Positions 1 through 6,368 of a DNA stretch of 15,900 nucleotides are shown here, in pieces. The stretch lies in the NCBI GenBank assembly GCA_946638265.1, contig CAMPBN010000014.1, forward strand, positions 1 through 15,900, in the 5' to 3' direction. Source of the DNA: an uncultured Bacillota bacterium (GTDB lineage Bacteria > Bacillota > Clostridia > Peptostreptococcales > Anaerovoracaceae). A program made the position numbers and the translations under genes. Position 1 is the stretch's first letter. Each line of letters begins with the position of its first letter. Below the pieces are notes generated by a model. It did no database searches, was not told the origin of the DNA, and was given only the letters and a program-made list of their open reading frames with translations.

Positions 1-210
1 AATGTGGAACTGGCGGAGATCCTGGATGCATTTCTGGAAGGGCTTGAAAGCGATGCGCGAAAGATTTTTGTCAGGAGATATTGGTATATGGATACGGTGA
101 AAGAAATCGCGGAAGCCTTTGGTTTCACCGAGAGCAAGGTGAAGACCGCGCTATTCAGAACGCGGGAAGCCTTGAGAGACTACCTTGAAAATGAGGGGGT
201 AAGTGTATGA
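1..210 (+). CDS. ECF-type RNA polymerase sigma factor, C-terminal part (5' truncated by window)
   Basis: This is the last ~69 codons of a sigma-70 family protein; the reading frame is open to base 1, so the N-terminal region 2 lies outside the window. The visible part is region 4: a helix with SDARKIFVRRYWY, then the helix-turn-helix TVKEIAEAFGFTESKVKTAL, followed by FRTREALRDYL. In this family the helix-turn-helix contacts the -35 element of target promoters. The GTG at base 4 is an internal valine, not a start. The stop (208-210) overlaps the ATG of the DUF4349 gene at 207 (ATGA overlap), a translationally coupled arrangement typical of a sigma factor and its membrane-bound anti-sigma partner. 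The family assignment is secure; the regulon cannot be told. Confidence 0.9.
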   Translation, partial: NVELAEILDAFLEGLESDARKIFVRRYWYMDTVKEIAEAFGFTESKVKTALFRTREALRDYLENEGVSV

Positions 211-1373
211 AAAGCGAGGAAATGTTAAAGGCCATGAGCGATATCAGGCCGGAGTTTGTGGAAGAGGCGGCAGAATCCACGGCAAAAGATGCAGAAAATG
301 CGAAGGATGCAGGCTTTACGGAAGCAAGCACTCACAGGAAGAGCTATCGCAGGGTCACAAAATGGGTAGCGGGTATTGCCGCAGTCTTTGTAGTGTGCCT
401 GGGTATAGGCGCATTCACCGGCGGAGACTTTTTCATGGGCAGCGGCGATTACAACGGAGCAAAGTTTGAAGACGCAGACTGGGATGAGGGGGAAACCGCA
501 GACTTTGCAGCGGAAACGTCTGGGCGCAGCGTGAACGGATTCGGGCTTGAAGAATCCAAATCTGCAGCTCCCGAAATGGCGGCAGCTACCGAGGATATGG
601 CGGCTGTGAACGGGCCGAATATTCCGGTGGAAGCCGGCAAGACGGCGACTGAAAAGAATGTGAAACTGATATACCGCGCCAATGTCAATCTCCAGGCGGT
701 GGAATATGACGAAGCCATCGAAGCCATCAAAGCGCTTGTGACCGAAAAAGGCGGATATATCGAGTCCAGCTCAGCCAGCAACGGCGGATATTTTGAAACG
801 GGATATTACCGCTATGGCAGTTTTGTGATCAGAGTGCCGCAGGAAAATTACCGCGACTTTCTGGACAATGTAGGCAAGGATTTTCACATCACATCCATGG
901 ACGAATCCACCGAGGACATCGGCACCGAATACTTTGAGACGGAGACCAGACTGAAGAGTCTCAGGACCAAAGAAGCCAGATTGCAGGAACTCCTGGCCGA
1001 TGCAAAGGACATCGGTGACATGGTGGAAATCGAAAATGCGCTTTCAAACACCGAATACGAAATCGATATGTACACTTCCACGTTGAACAGGTATGACTCT
1101 CTGGTGGGCTACTCCACCATAAACCTCTGTGTCAGCGAAGTGGGCAGAGTGGAAGGCGGCATCGGCGGCAGACGCGGCTTTGGCGAGCTGCTCCTTGAAA
1201 ACCTGAAGGACGGCGCGGCCAATTTCGTGGACGTACTGGCCGGCATCGCCTACTGGATTTCGTATAATATCATAACAATTTTAATAATTGTGGTATTAGT
1301 GATAATCTGCATCAAAGTCAAAATCGTGACCAAAATAAAGAAACTCTTCCTGAAGCTTAAAACTCGCGCGTAA
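207..1373 (+). CDS. DUF4349 membrane protein, probable anti-sigma factor partner
   Basis: The 388-residue protein starts at ATG 207, preceded by GAGGGGG at 193-199 (7-nt gap). The cytoplasmic N-terminus (residues 1-25, MLKAMSDIRPEFVEEA) resembles the short segment found in Firmicute membrane anti-sigma proteins encoded beside ECF sigma factors. A membrane helix follows at about 53-70 (WVAGIAAVFVVCLGIGAF), then a low-complexity acidic/Ala stretch (80-150). The DUF4349 domain spans about 150-370: beta-rich, with VIRVPQENYRDFLD and a charged coiled-coil-like segment (245-295, TETRLKSLRTKEARLQELL). A second helix lies at 342-369, with a basic tail behind it. The middle domain would thus sit outside, held by both ends, and could sense envelope state and release the sigma factor. 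DUF4349 membership is confident; the anti-sigma role is inferred from the N-terminus and the gene overlap. Confidence 0.85.
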   Translation: MKSEEMLKAMSDIRPEFVEEAAESTAKDAENAKDAGFTEASTHRKSYRRVTKWVAGIAAVFVVCLGIGAFTGGDFFMGSGDYNGAKFEDADWDEGETADFAAETSGRSVNGFGLEESKSAAPEMAAATEDMAAVNGPNIPVEAGKTATEKNVKLIYRANVNLQAVEYDEAIEAIKALVTEKGGYIESSSASNGGYFETGYYRYGSFVIRVPQENYRDFLDNVGKDFHITSMDESTEDIGTEYFETETRLKSLRTKEARLQELLADAKDIGDMVEIENALSNTEYEIDMYTSTLNRYDSLVGYSTINLCVSEVGRVEGGIGGRRGFGELLLENLKDGAANFVDVLAGIAYWISYNIITILIIVVLVIICIKVKIVTKIKKLFLKLKTRA

Positions 1374-1387
1374 AACCGGGCGCTGCA

Positions 1388-1439
1388 GAAAATTTATGCC
1401 CTAGGAGCGTGAATACAGCATATAAAGTCATAAATTTTC
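1388..1439. repeat. Inverted repeat just after the DUF4349 gene
   Basis: GAAAATTTATG (1388-1398) and CATAAATTTTC (1429-1439) are perfect 11-bp reverse complements with a 30-nt loop. No T-tract follows, so this is not a standard terminator. The motif AAGTCATAAATTTT at its right arm recurs nearby (see 1504-1574). Function unknown. Confidence 0.6.
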
Positions 1440-1503
1440 GGGGTTTGAAGGTGGAATTTCCAATTGCAGGTAAAAGCGTATGACCTAAATGACGGTAGCG
1501 GGC

Positions 1504-1574
1504 CGTTTAAGTCATAATTTTTCAGGGGCGTTTCCATGAAACCTGATTTTAGGCGCAAAAATATGACTTAAACG
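1504..1574. repeat. Long imperfect inverted repeat in the noncoding stretch
   Basis: The arm at 1504-1522 (CGTTTAAGTCATAATTTTT) is complementary to 1557-1574 (AAAAATATGACTTAAACG) except for one extra base. Inside lies a smaller hairpin, GTTTC-cat-GAAAC (1530-1542), next to CAGG/CCTG. The left arm can instead pair imperfectly with TATGACCTAAATG around 1480, giving two alternative structures. The element lies between genes, and I see no credible reading frame in it. It may be a decayed mobile repeat or part of a structured RNA. Confidence 0.6.
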
Positions 1575-1659
1575 CACTGATTAGGGCGCTCAGGGCATGA
1601 AATTTAAACATCCGACTGGAAATTGCGTAGCACCATGAATTTCTTTCAGATAGTCAGGC

Positions 1660-1813
1660 AAAGAAGGGCGTTGCAGGAGCATCCGAGACCACGGCTCTCG
1701 CCTGGTGCGGGCTTCACGCAGCGGTACTAAGCTCTTGCTTCGCCTTACGCTCGCAAATCGCTAAGTGCCGGCTACCCGCAACGGTCTCTGCTACTCCTGC
1801 AGCGCCCTTCTTT
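1660..1813. repeat. 154-bp near-palindromic intergenic element
   Basis: The outer arms 1660-1690 and 1783-1813 form a 31-bp stem with three mismatches and one G-T pair; the outermost 11 bp (AAAGAAGGGCG / CGCCCTTCTTT) are perfect. Further in, TGCGGG (1706-1711) matches CCCGCA (1775-1780), and GCGGTACTAAGC (1721-1732) pairs with 1760-1772 with one bulge and one mismatch. The loop is about 1733-1759. The element would fold as a single long hairpin in RNA or a cruciform in DNA. Size and shape fit a palindromic dispersed repeat or MITE-like element. No clear target-site duplication is visible and no second copy occurs in this window. Confidence 0.75.
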
Positions 1814-1843
1814 ATAATGCACGAATACACGGAATACAGTCTT

Positions 1844-1879
1844 AAAGGGGCGGCTAAGGCTTGCTCCTTTATTTTTTTT
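1844..1879 (+). terminator. Rho-independent terminator
   Basis: AAAGGGGC (1844-1851) pairs with GCTCCTTT (1863-1870) with one G-T pair, followed by A and eight T. It would end transcripts from the sigma/DUF4349 operon or from the inverted-repeat region. Its descending arm overlaps the -35 box of the next promoter. Confidence 0.65.
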
Positions 1880-1889
1880 ATGCTATAAA
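1861..1889 (+). promoter_or_regulatory. SigA-like promoter for the HD-GYP operon
   Basis: TTGCTC (1861-1866), a 17-bp spacer made largely of the terminator T-tract, then TATAAA (1884-1889). Transcription would start near 1897, leaving a leader of about 110 nt that contains CATGC-tcg-GCATG (a short hairpin near 1917-1929). I see no recognisable riboswitch in it. Confidence 0.6.
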
Positions 1890-2008
1890 ATAGTATAGGG
1901 GGAAGTGTAGGCAAGACATGCTCGGCATGCCCGCCTGTTTGATGAGATAAATTTGATAGAGATAAAAGTTGAAGTAATTTATGGATTTTAGCAGGACAGG
2001 TGACGAAA

Positions 2009-3154
2009 ATGAGATATGTTCCTATTAATTGCCTTGTTTCCAAAATGGTAGTGGCCAACAGCGTGTATGACGCTTATGGCGATTTGCTGGTTCCGCAGGG
2101 GACCGCCCTGACGCGAACTCTGATTGAGGCGTTGAAACGACTGGATTTTAACGGAATATACATCGAGGAGAACTTCGGCGGTGACGAGCCGGTGGGTATT
2201 GTTTCTACGATTACCCGCAGGAAGGCTGTTTCCGCAGTGAAGAGGATGTTTGGTGTCGTTAATGTGGAAGGCGTGACGCCGAAACAGGCACAGGCAGTAT
2301 TTGAGCCGATTGTGTTGATTTTGGACGATATCATCGATCAGGTGTGCAACAACAAAAACCTCATGATCAACATGGTGGATCTGAAAAATTTCGATGATTA
2401 TACCTACAACCACTCCGTAAACGTGGCAGTGCTGGCCATTGCTCTGGGTGAATCTTTCGGGCTTTCCAGAAACGAGCTCTACAACCTAGGCGTGGGCGCC
2501 ATGCTGCACGATATAGGCAAAGCCTTTGTACCGATGGATATTATCAACAAGCCGGAAGGCCTCACGGATGTGGAGATTATGGAGGTGCGCAAGCACCCGG
2601 CGGAAGGTCTCGAATATGTGGAAAATTATCTGGATGTGCCATATGATGCACTTTCTGCGGTAATAGACCATCACGAAAGATACGACGGCACAGGCTACCC
2701 GGCGCACAAACGCGGAGACGCCATTTCGCTGTATGGTGCTATCGTGGCGGTGGCTGACGTGTTCGACGCCATTATCACGGACAAGCCTTATCGCAGAGGC
2801 TATTCCAATCAGGAAGCCGTGGAATATATCATGGGAGGAGCGGGCACTCAGTTCGATCCGAAAGTGGTATCCACTTTCGTAAAGCGCATTTCGCCATATC
2901 CGGTAGGAGGCATTGTAAAGCTTTCCAACGGAGATATTGCGAGGGTCATCATGTGCACCAACCGTTCCCTGAGGCCGGTGGTTTCAGTCTATATGCGAGA
3001 CGGAGTAAATCTGGAATCGCCGATCGTGCTGGATCTGCAGGACAGCAAATACTTCAACATCACGATCGTGGAGGAAATTCGCTCTCAGGAGCAGTCGTTC
3101 GTCAAAGAAGGACCTACCAGTGAGCATAATATCAGATACGTTCGAAGAAGATAA
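2009..3154 (+). CDS. HD-GYP domain cyclic-di-GMP phosphodiesterase
   Basis: ATG 2009 is chosen over the in-frame GTG at 2000 because AGGTGA (1998-2003) sits 5 nt upstream of it; this gives 381 residues. The N-terminal ~110 residues form a small domain (MRYVPINCLVSKMVVANSVY... GDLLVPQGTALT), common in clostridial HD-GYP proteins and without membrane segments. The HD-GYP domain follows, with YNHSVNVA, MLHDIGK (His167-Asp168), RKHP and DHHERYDGTGYP (Gly229-Tyr230-Pro231). All the metal-binding and signature residues I can check are present, so it should hydrolyse c-di-GMP in the cytosol. A C-terminal ~70-residue beta-rich extension (GGIVKLSNGDIARVIM...) follows the catalytic domain. The stop is 20 bp before the DMT transporter gene, so the two are probably co-transcribed. 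Family assignment is secure; in vivo substrate and input signal are inferred or unknown. Confidence 0.93.
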   Translation: MRYVPINCLVSKMVVANSVYDAYGDLLVPQGTALTRTLIEALKRLDFNGIYIEENFGGDEPVGIVSTITRRKAVSAVKRMFGVVNVEGVTPKQAQAVFEPIVLILDDIIDQVCNNKNLMINMVDLKNFDDYTYNHSVNVAVLAIALGESFGLSRNELYNLGVGAMLHDIGKAFVPMDIINKPEGLTDVEIMEVRKHPAEGLEYVENYLDVPYDALSAVIDHHERYDGTGYPAHKRGDAISLYGAIVAVADVFDAIITDKPYRRGYSNQEAVEYIMGGAGTQFDPKVVSTFVKRISPYPVGGIVKLSNGDIARVIMCTNRSLRPVVSVYMRDGVNLESPIVLDLQDSKYFNITIVEEIRSQEQSFVKEGPTSEHNIRYVRRR

Positions 3155-3174
3155 AATACAGAGGGGTAGGATTA

Positions 3175-4095
3175 ATGTTTTCGGTTGTTTTGGCGATTCT
3201 GGGCGGGCTGGCCTTTGCAGTGCAGGGCCCTACCAATACCAGACTCGCCTCTTTTGTCGGGAATCTGCCGGCTTCGGCTGCAAGCTTCGGAGGCGGCATC
3301 ATTTTTCTGGGTATTATTTCACAAATCTTTGGCGACGGCGATCTGTCGCGAATGGGTGAAGTGCCGCTGTGGATGTTTTCAGGCGGTATCTTTGGCGCCT
3401 GCATGGTTATCATCATAACGATTTCCGTGCCGCTGCTGGGTATGGCCATGACTGTCACCATCATCATGACCGGGCAGCTGATCATGGGTATGCTGGTGGA
3501 CACTTTCGGATGGTTCGGCACAGAAAGTATGGCAGTGGAAGCCTCGCGAATTGTGGGATGCGCTATCATTATCGCAGGCTTGGCATTGGTATACATCGGC
3601 AAGAAACAGGCAGACGTAAAAAAGATTCCGGATGCAAGGACGGTGGCCGTGGTCTTTGCCGCTTTTCTGGCGGGGGCAGGAGGAGCCGTTCAGGCTGCAG
3701 CCAACGCCGGGATGGCATCATATGTGGGAAAACTTGAGGGCAGCTGGATGAATTTCACGGAAGGCTTTGTTTTCGTTCTTGCTATCATTTTGCTGCAAAA
3801 GGTATTCTGCAAAAGAGGCGCGGAGAAAAACACGCAAGAATTGAGTTTGGGCTCTCTCAAGGGCATCAGACCATGGATGCTTCTGGGCGGTGTGTATGGC
3901 GGTACGGGCGTATGCCTGAACGTAATCGTCACACCTGTCATCGGCGTTGCGCTTTTGGTGACAGCCAACATGTTTGGAGAGATTTTCGGTGGTATGGTGC
4001 TGGACATCCTTGGAGTGCTTACTGCCAAGATAAAGATGAATGCCTGGCGATATGCGGGTATGCTGCTGATTTTTGCCGGCGTATTTTTGGTATAA
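3175..4095 (+). CDS. DMT-type membrane transporter, fused double DUF606 (YdcZ-like)
   Basis: The 306-residue, highly hydrophobic protein starts at ATG 3175 behind GAGGGG (3161-3166, 8-nt gap). It is an internal duplication. The first half (1-145) begins LGGLAFAVQGPTNTRLASFVG, and the second (155-306) begins GAGGAVQAAANAGMASYVG, each followed by four to five membrane helices; the halves are joined by a short basic linker (KKQADVKK). DUF606/YdcZ proteins are usually about 150 residues and often encoded as adjacent pairs, so this is the fused form. The substrate of the family is not established. It follows the HD-GYP gene by 20 bp and is followed by a terminator at 4126. The link with c-di-GMP turnover may be only transcriptional. 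Confidence 0.88.
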   Translation: MFSVVLAILGGLAFAVQGPTNTRLASFVGNLPASAASFGGGIIFLGIISQIFGDGDLSRMGEVPLWMFSGGIFGACMVIIITISVPLLGMAMTVTIIMTGQLIMGMLVDTFGWFGTESMAVEASRIVGCAIIIAGLALVYIGKKQADVKKIPDARTVAVVFAAFLAGAGGAVQAAANAGMASYVGKLEGSWMNFTEGFVFVLAIILLQKVFCKRGAEKNTQELSLGSLKGIRPWMLLGGVYGGTGVCLNVIVTPVIGVALLVTANMFGEIFGGMVLDILGVLTAKIKMNAWRYAGMLLIFAGVFLV

Positions 4096-4125
4096 CGAGG
4101 CTTCGAACTTAAGCGAAAAAAATAC

Positions 4126-4161
4126 AACCCGTGGATGATTCCGCGGGTTGCTTATATTTTT
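4126..4161. terminator. Bidirectional terminator between convergent genes
   Basis: AACCCGTGG (4126-4134) pairs with CCGCGGGTT (4141-4149), with one G-T pair and a 6-nt loop. A-rich sequence precedes it (4116-4122) and a T-rich run follows (4152-4161), so it can serve both the DMT gene (plus) and the kinase gene (minus). Confidence 0.75.
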
Positions 4162-4200
4162 GAAGGGTAATAAGTTTTATTTTTGAAGAGTAACAAGTTC
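4155..4200. repeat. 23-bp tandem duplication at the 3' end of the kinase gene
   Basis: TATTTTTGAAGGGTAATAAG at 4155 recurs at 4178 as TATTTTTGAAGAGTAACAAG; the full units (4155-4177 and 4178-4200) differ at three positions. The second unit includes the last codons and most of the stop of the kinase gene (minus strand) and the first lies just after it. It looks like a small slippage duplication with no obvious function. Confidence 0.7.
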
Positions 4201-6075
4201 TTGCGGGAGATTGTGAATCAGTATGTTCTCGAGCTGTTCCGGTTTGAGCGGCTTTGCCAGAAAACCATTGAAGCCTGAATAAATGTAGTTGTCACCATTA
4301 TCCTGGACATCGGCTGCCGTCATGGCGATGATCGGTGAACCGATGTTGAGAGCGTTTTCCTCATCTCGGATAGCCTGCATGGTCTCGATCCCGTCCATTT
4401 CCGGCATCAGCTGGTCAACAAATATGGTATGGTATGTTTCTTTGGCTGCCAGCCCCACAGCTTCTGCGCCCGAGGCTGCTGTGTCAATACGAATGCCGGT
4501 TTGCTTCAGAAGCTCTCTGAAAACTTTCAGCGTGGACGGTGCATCATCCACCACCAGAATACGGGCTTTCGGCGCAGTGAATTTGCAACGGTACAGCTGT
4601 CTGGCAGGACCCCTGGAATCGCTTTCTTCTGCTGCCGGATGCGTAATATCGGCGCCTGAGACTACTTCCTGGCGCAGCGTGAAAGAGCAGATGGAACCGA
4701 CTCCGTAGATGCTCTGTATTTCAATGTCTGAGCCCATAGCCAGCAGCATGTTCCTTACATAACTCATACCGATGCCTGAGCCTTCTCCGTCTTCTTCCGA
4801 ATCGCCCGAAAGCTTCATAAAAGGAATAAAGACTTTTTCCCGGTCTTCGGTGCGGATGCCTGCACCTGTGTCTTTGCAGTCAAAACGCAGATCTACGTGA
4901 TTTGCATCTGCCCTGGAGCAGCTGACTGTGAGAGTGATGCCGCCTTTTTCCGTGAAATTTACGGAGTTTGACAGGATGCTGACCAGAATCTGTTTCAGCC
5001 TGACATGGTCGCCCTTCATAATCTGAGGGATGGATGCATCCGGCCTGATCACCAGATAAAGCCCTTTGTCGAGAGCTTTCAGCGACATCAGGTTGCGCAG
5101 ATCGTTGATGAGAGAAGGAAATTCATATTCGGAATTTTTTATTTCCATATCGCCGGAAAGAGCTTCCGAGAAATCCAGGATGTCATTTAAAAGCCCCAGC
5201 AACGCGTCGGCAGAGGACTTGATGTCTCTGGCGTAGGATGCGATGTTCGGGTCTGTTGTTTCTCTCAGCACCATCTCGTTGAGCCCGAGGATGGAAGTGA
5301 CCGGCGTGCGGATTTCATGCCCCATGCCATTGATGAAGGATGTGGTGGTGACAGAAATCCTCTCGTTTTCGGCTTTTTCTTTCTGTAAAGCCTGCATGGC
5401 TGCATCATAGCCGGAAAAATCCGGAATCTCTATGAACAGCAAAAGCGAGAGCGCGGACGCTGCGGTAAACAGCAAAGCAGCGTATTTATAAGGGAAAACC
5501 GTCTCCATGGCGATGCCGCCCATTGTTATTCCCGATGCCAGTGCCAATGAGAAAAAAGTTCTTTCTTCGATGATAAGACGAGCCCTGTAAGCCAGCAAAA
5601 TGCCGTACATGATGAGCATCGTCAAAAGCAGCGGGCAGATGGAATACGCAGGAAGAGTGATGTAGCCCCGTTCCTCAGTGAAATCGAAAAATGTAGGGGA
5701 GATCATATTGTAGAGCAGCAGGCAGCCAAGAAGCGTGGATACTGCGGCCAGAAAAACGCTGCGGTTTTCGGACTTCAAAGCTTCGTTGCCGTTGACTATG
5801 ATTTTGATGTAGGCTGCGAAAATGAGAGCTGAGGCTGCGGCTGCAACATAGTGCATGGAAAAAAGAAAGCGCGGCAGGGCCATAGGGACGTCCAAAGGCA
5901 CTATGATGACCAAAGATGCCAAAAGCCTGAATATAGATGAAAGCGCCAGCCCTATCAGGAGCCATCTGTAAAATCTGATGGAAGGGGTGCTGCGACATCT
6001 TTTTCTTGAATAAAGCCCTGCGATGGCCACAATCAGAAGCGCGGCTATATCAAAATCCGGATTAAAAATATTCAT
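4177..6075 (-). CDS. 7TM hybrid sensor histidine kinase with C-terminal receiver
   Basis: The 632-residue protein has seven predicted membrane helices in residues ~9-216, making the N-terminus a membrane sensor module without a recognisable extracellular ligand domain. A short coiled linker (AMQALQKEKAENERI) leads to the H-box GMGHEIRTPVTSILGL, with phospho-acceptor His253. The ATPase domain shows the N-box SILSNSVNFTEKGG (~367-379), where the family more often has NAxKFT, plus the G1 box DTGAGI (402-407) and G2 box GSGIGMSYV (432-440). After a linker comes a receiver domain: acidic pair Asp510-Asp511, phospho-acceptor Asp554 (IFVDQLMPEMDG), Thr586 and Lys608. All key residues are present, so both phosphotransfer steps look possible. 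There is no DNA-binding output domain and no neighbouring response regulator, so the phosphate must go to a distant partner. The start follows GCAGGTG with a 7-nt gap. Signal unknown. Confidence 0.92.
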   Translation of the reverse strand: MNIFNPDFDIAALLIVAIAGLYSRKRCRSTPSIRFYRWLLIGLALSSIFRLLASLVIIVPLDVPMALPRFLFSMHYVAAAASALIFAAYIKIIVNGNEALKSENRSVFLAAVSTLLGCLLLYNMISPTFFDFTEERGYITLPAYSICPLLLTMLIMYGILLAYRARLIIEERTFFSLALASGITMGGIAMETVFPYKYAALLFTAASALSLLLFIEIPDFSGYDAAMQALQKEKAENERISVTTTSFINGMGHEIRTPVTSILGLNEMVLRETTDPNIASYARDIKSSADALLGLLNDILDFSEALSGDMEIKNSEYEFPSLINDLRNLMSLKALDKGLYLVIRPDASIPQIMKGDHVRLKQILVSILSNSVNFTEKGGITLTVSCSRADANHVDLRFDCKDTGAGIRTEDREKVFIPFMKLSGDSEEDGEGSGIGMSYVRNMLLAMGSDIEIQSIYGVGSICSFTLRQEVVSGADITHPAAEESDSRGPARQLYRCKFTAPKARILVVDDAPSTLKVFRELLKQTGIRIDTAASGAEAVGLAAKETYHTIFVDQLMPEMDGIETMQAIRDEENALNIGSPIIAMTAADVQDNGDNYIYSGFNGFLAKPLKPEQLENILIHNLPQELVTLQK

Positions 6076-6132
6076 ACATCAACACCTGCAATAACCTTTC
6101 TTTGTCCCGAAAACAGAGCGGGAAAAAAAGAA

Positions 6133-6190
6133 TTCGCCAAATATTGCGAACATTATAACATATTCGCGGAATAATTGCAAAATAGGCGAG
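6133..6190 (-). promoter_or_regulatory. Promoter of the hybrid kinase with TTCGC/GCGAA boxes
   Basis: Read on the minus strand: TTGCAA (6175-6180), a 17-bp spacer, then a perfect TATAAT (6152-6157). TTCGC (6133-6137), GCGAA (6146-6150) and TTCGC (6163-6167), in alternating orientation, bracket the -10 box and the likely start site near 6145. Adjacent boxes form two overlapping inverted repeats, a plausible operator. No cognate regulator is identifiable. Confidence 0.6.
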
Positions 6191-6217
6191 AAATAAATCC
6201 ATTAAAAGGGGTCAGTG

Positions 6218-6257
6218 GAATTAAAAGTAATAAAATAGAATTAAAAGCCATAAAATA
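6218..6257. repeat. Two 20-bp AT-rich tandem repeats upstream of the ligase-like gene
   Basis: GAATTAAAAGTAATAAAATA (6218-6237) is followed directly by GAATTAAAAGCCATAAAATA (6238-6257), with two differences. They lie 33 bp upstream of the -35 box of the next gene and could be an UP-like A-tract region or protein sites. Confidence 0.65.
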
Positions 6258-6289
6258 CAAAAAAATGTTAAAAAAGCCGCAAAAAATGC

Positions 6290-6318
6290 TTGCAATTTAG
6301 ATTTGACAGTAGTATATT
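6290..6318 (+). promoter_or_regulatory. Promoter of the F420-ligase-like gene
   Basis: TTGCAA (6290-6295), 17 bp, TATATT (6313-6318). A consensus TTGACA at 6304-6309 lies inside the spacer but has no good -10 at the right distance. The leader to 6369 is about 45 nt and contains a run of T (6328-6336). Confidence 0.5.
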
Positions 6319-6368
6319 TTTAGAGTGTTTTTTTTTAAGACAATTTGGTAAGAGAAAGGGTGATCATT

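Noticed and set aside
1660..1813. Insertion sequence
   Set aside because: The element is only 154 bp, encodes no transposase, and has no visible target duplication; at most it is a non-autonomous repeat.
1897..2008. c-di-GMP riboswitch in the leader of the HD-GYP gene
   Set aside because: The leader is long enough, but I could not find the conserved core or receptor of the GEMM classes; only a short CATGC/GCATG hairpin is visible.
2000..2008. GTG at 2000 as the start of the HD-GYP gene
   Set aside because: The GTG lies inside AGGTGA, which is the likely ribosome site of the ATG at 2009.
1714..2058. 114-codon minus-strand frame in the noncoding stretch
   Set aside because: It runs across the palindrome, terminator and promoter and into the HD-GYP gene; no ribosome site and no recognisable protein features.
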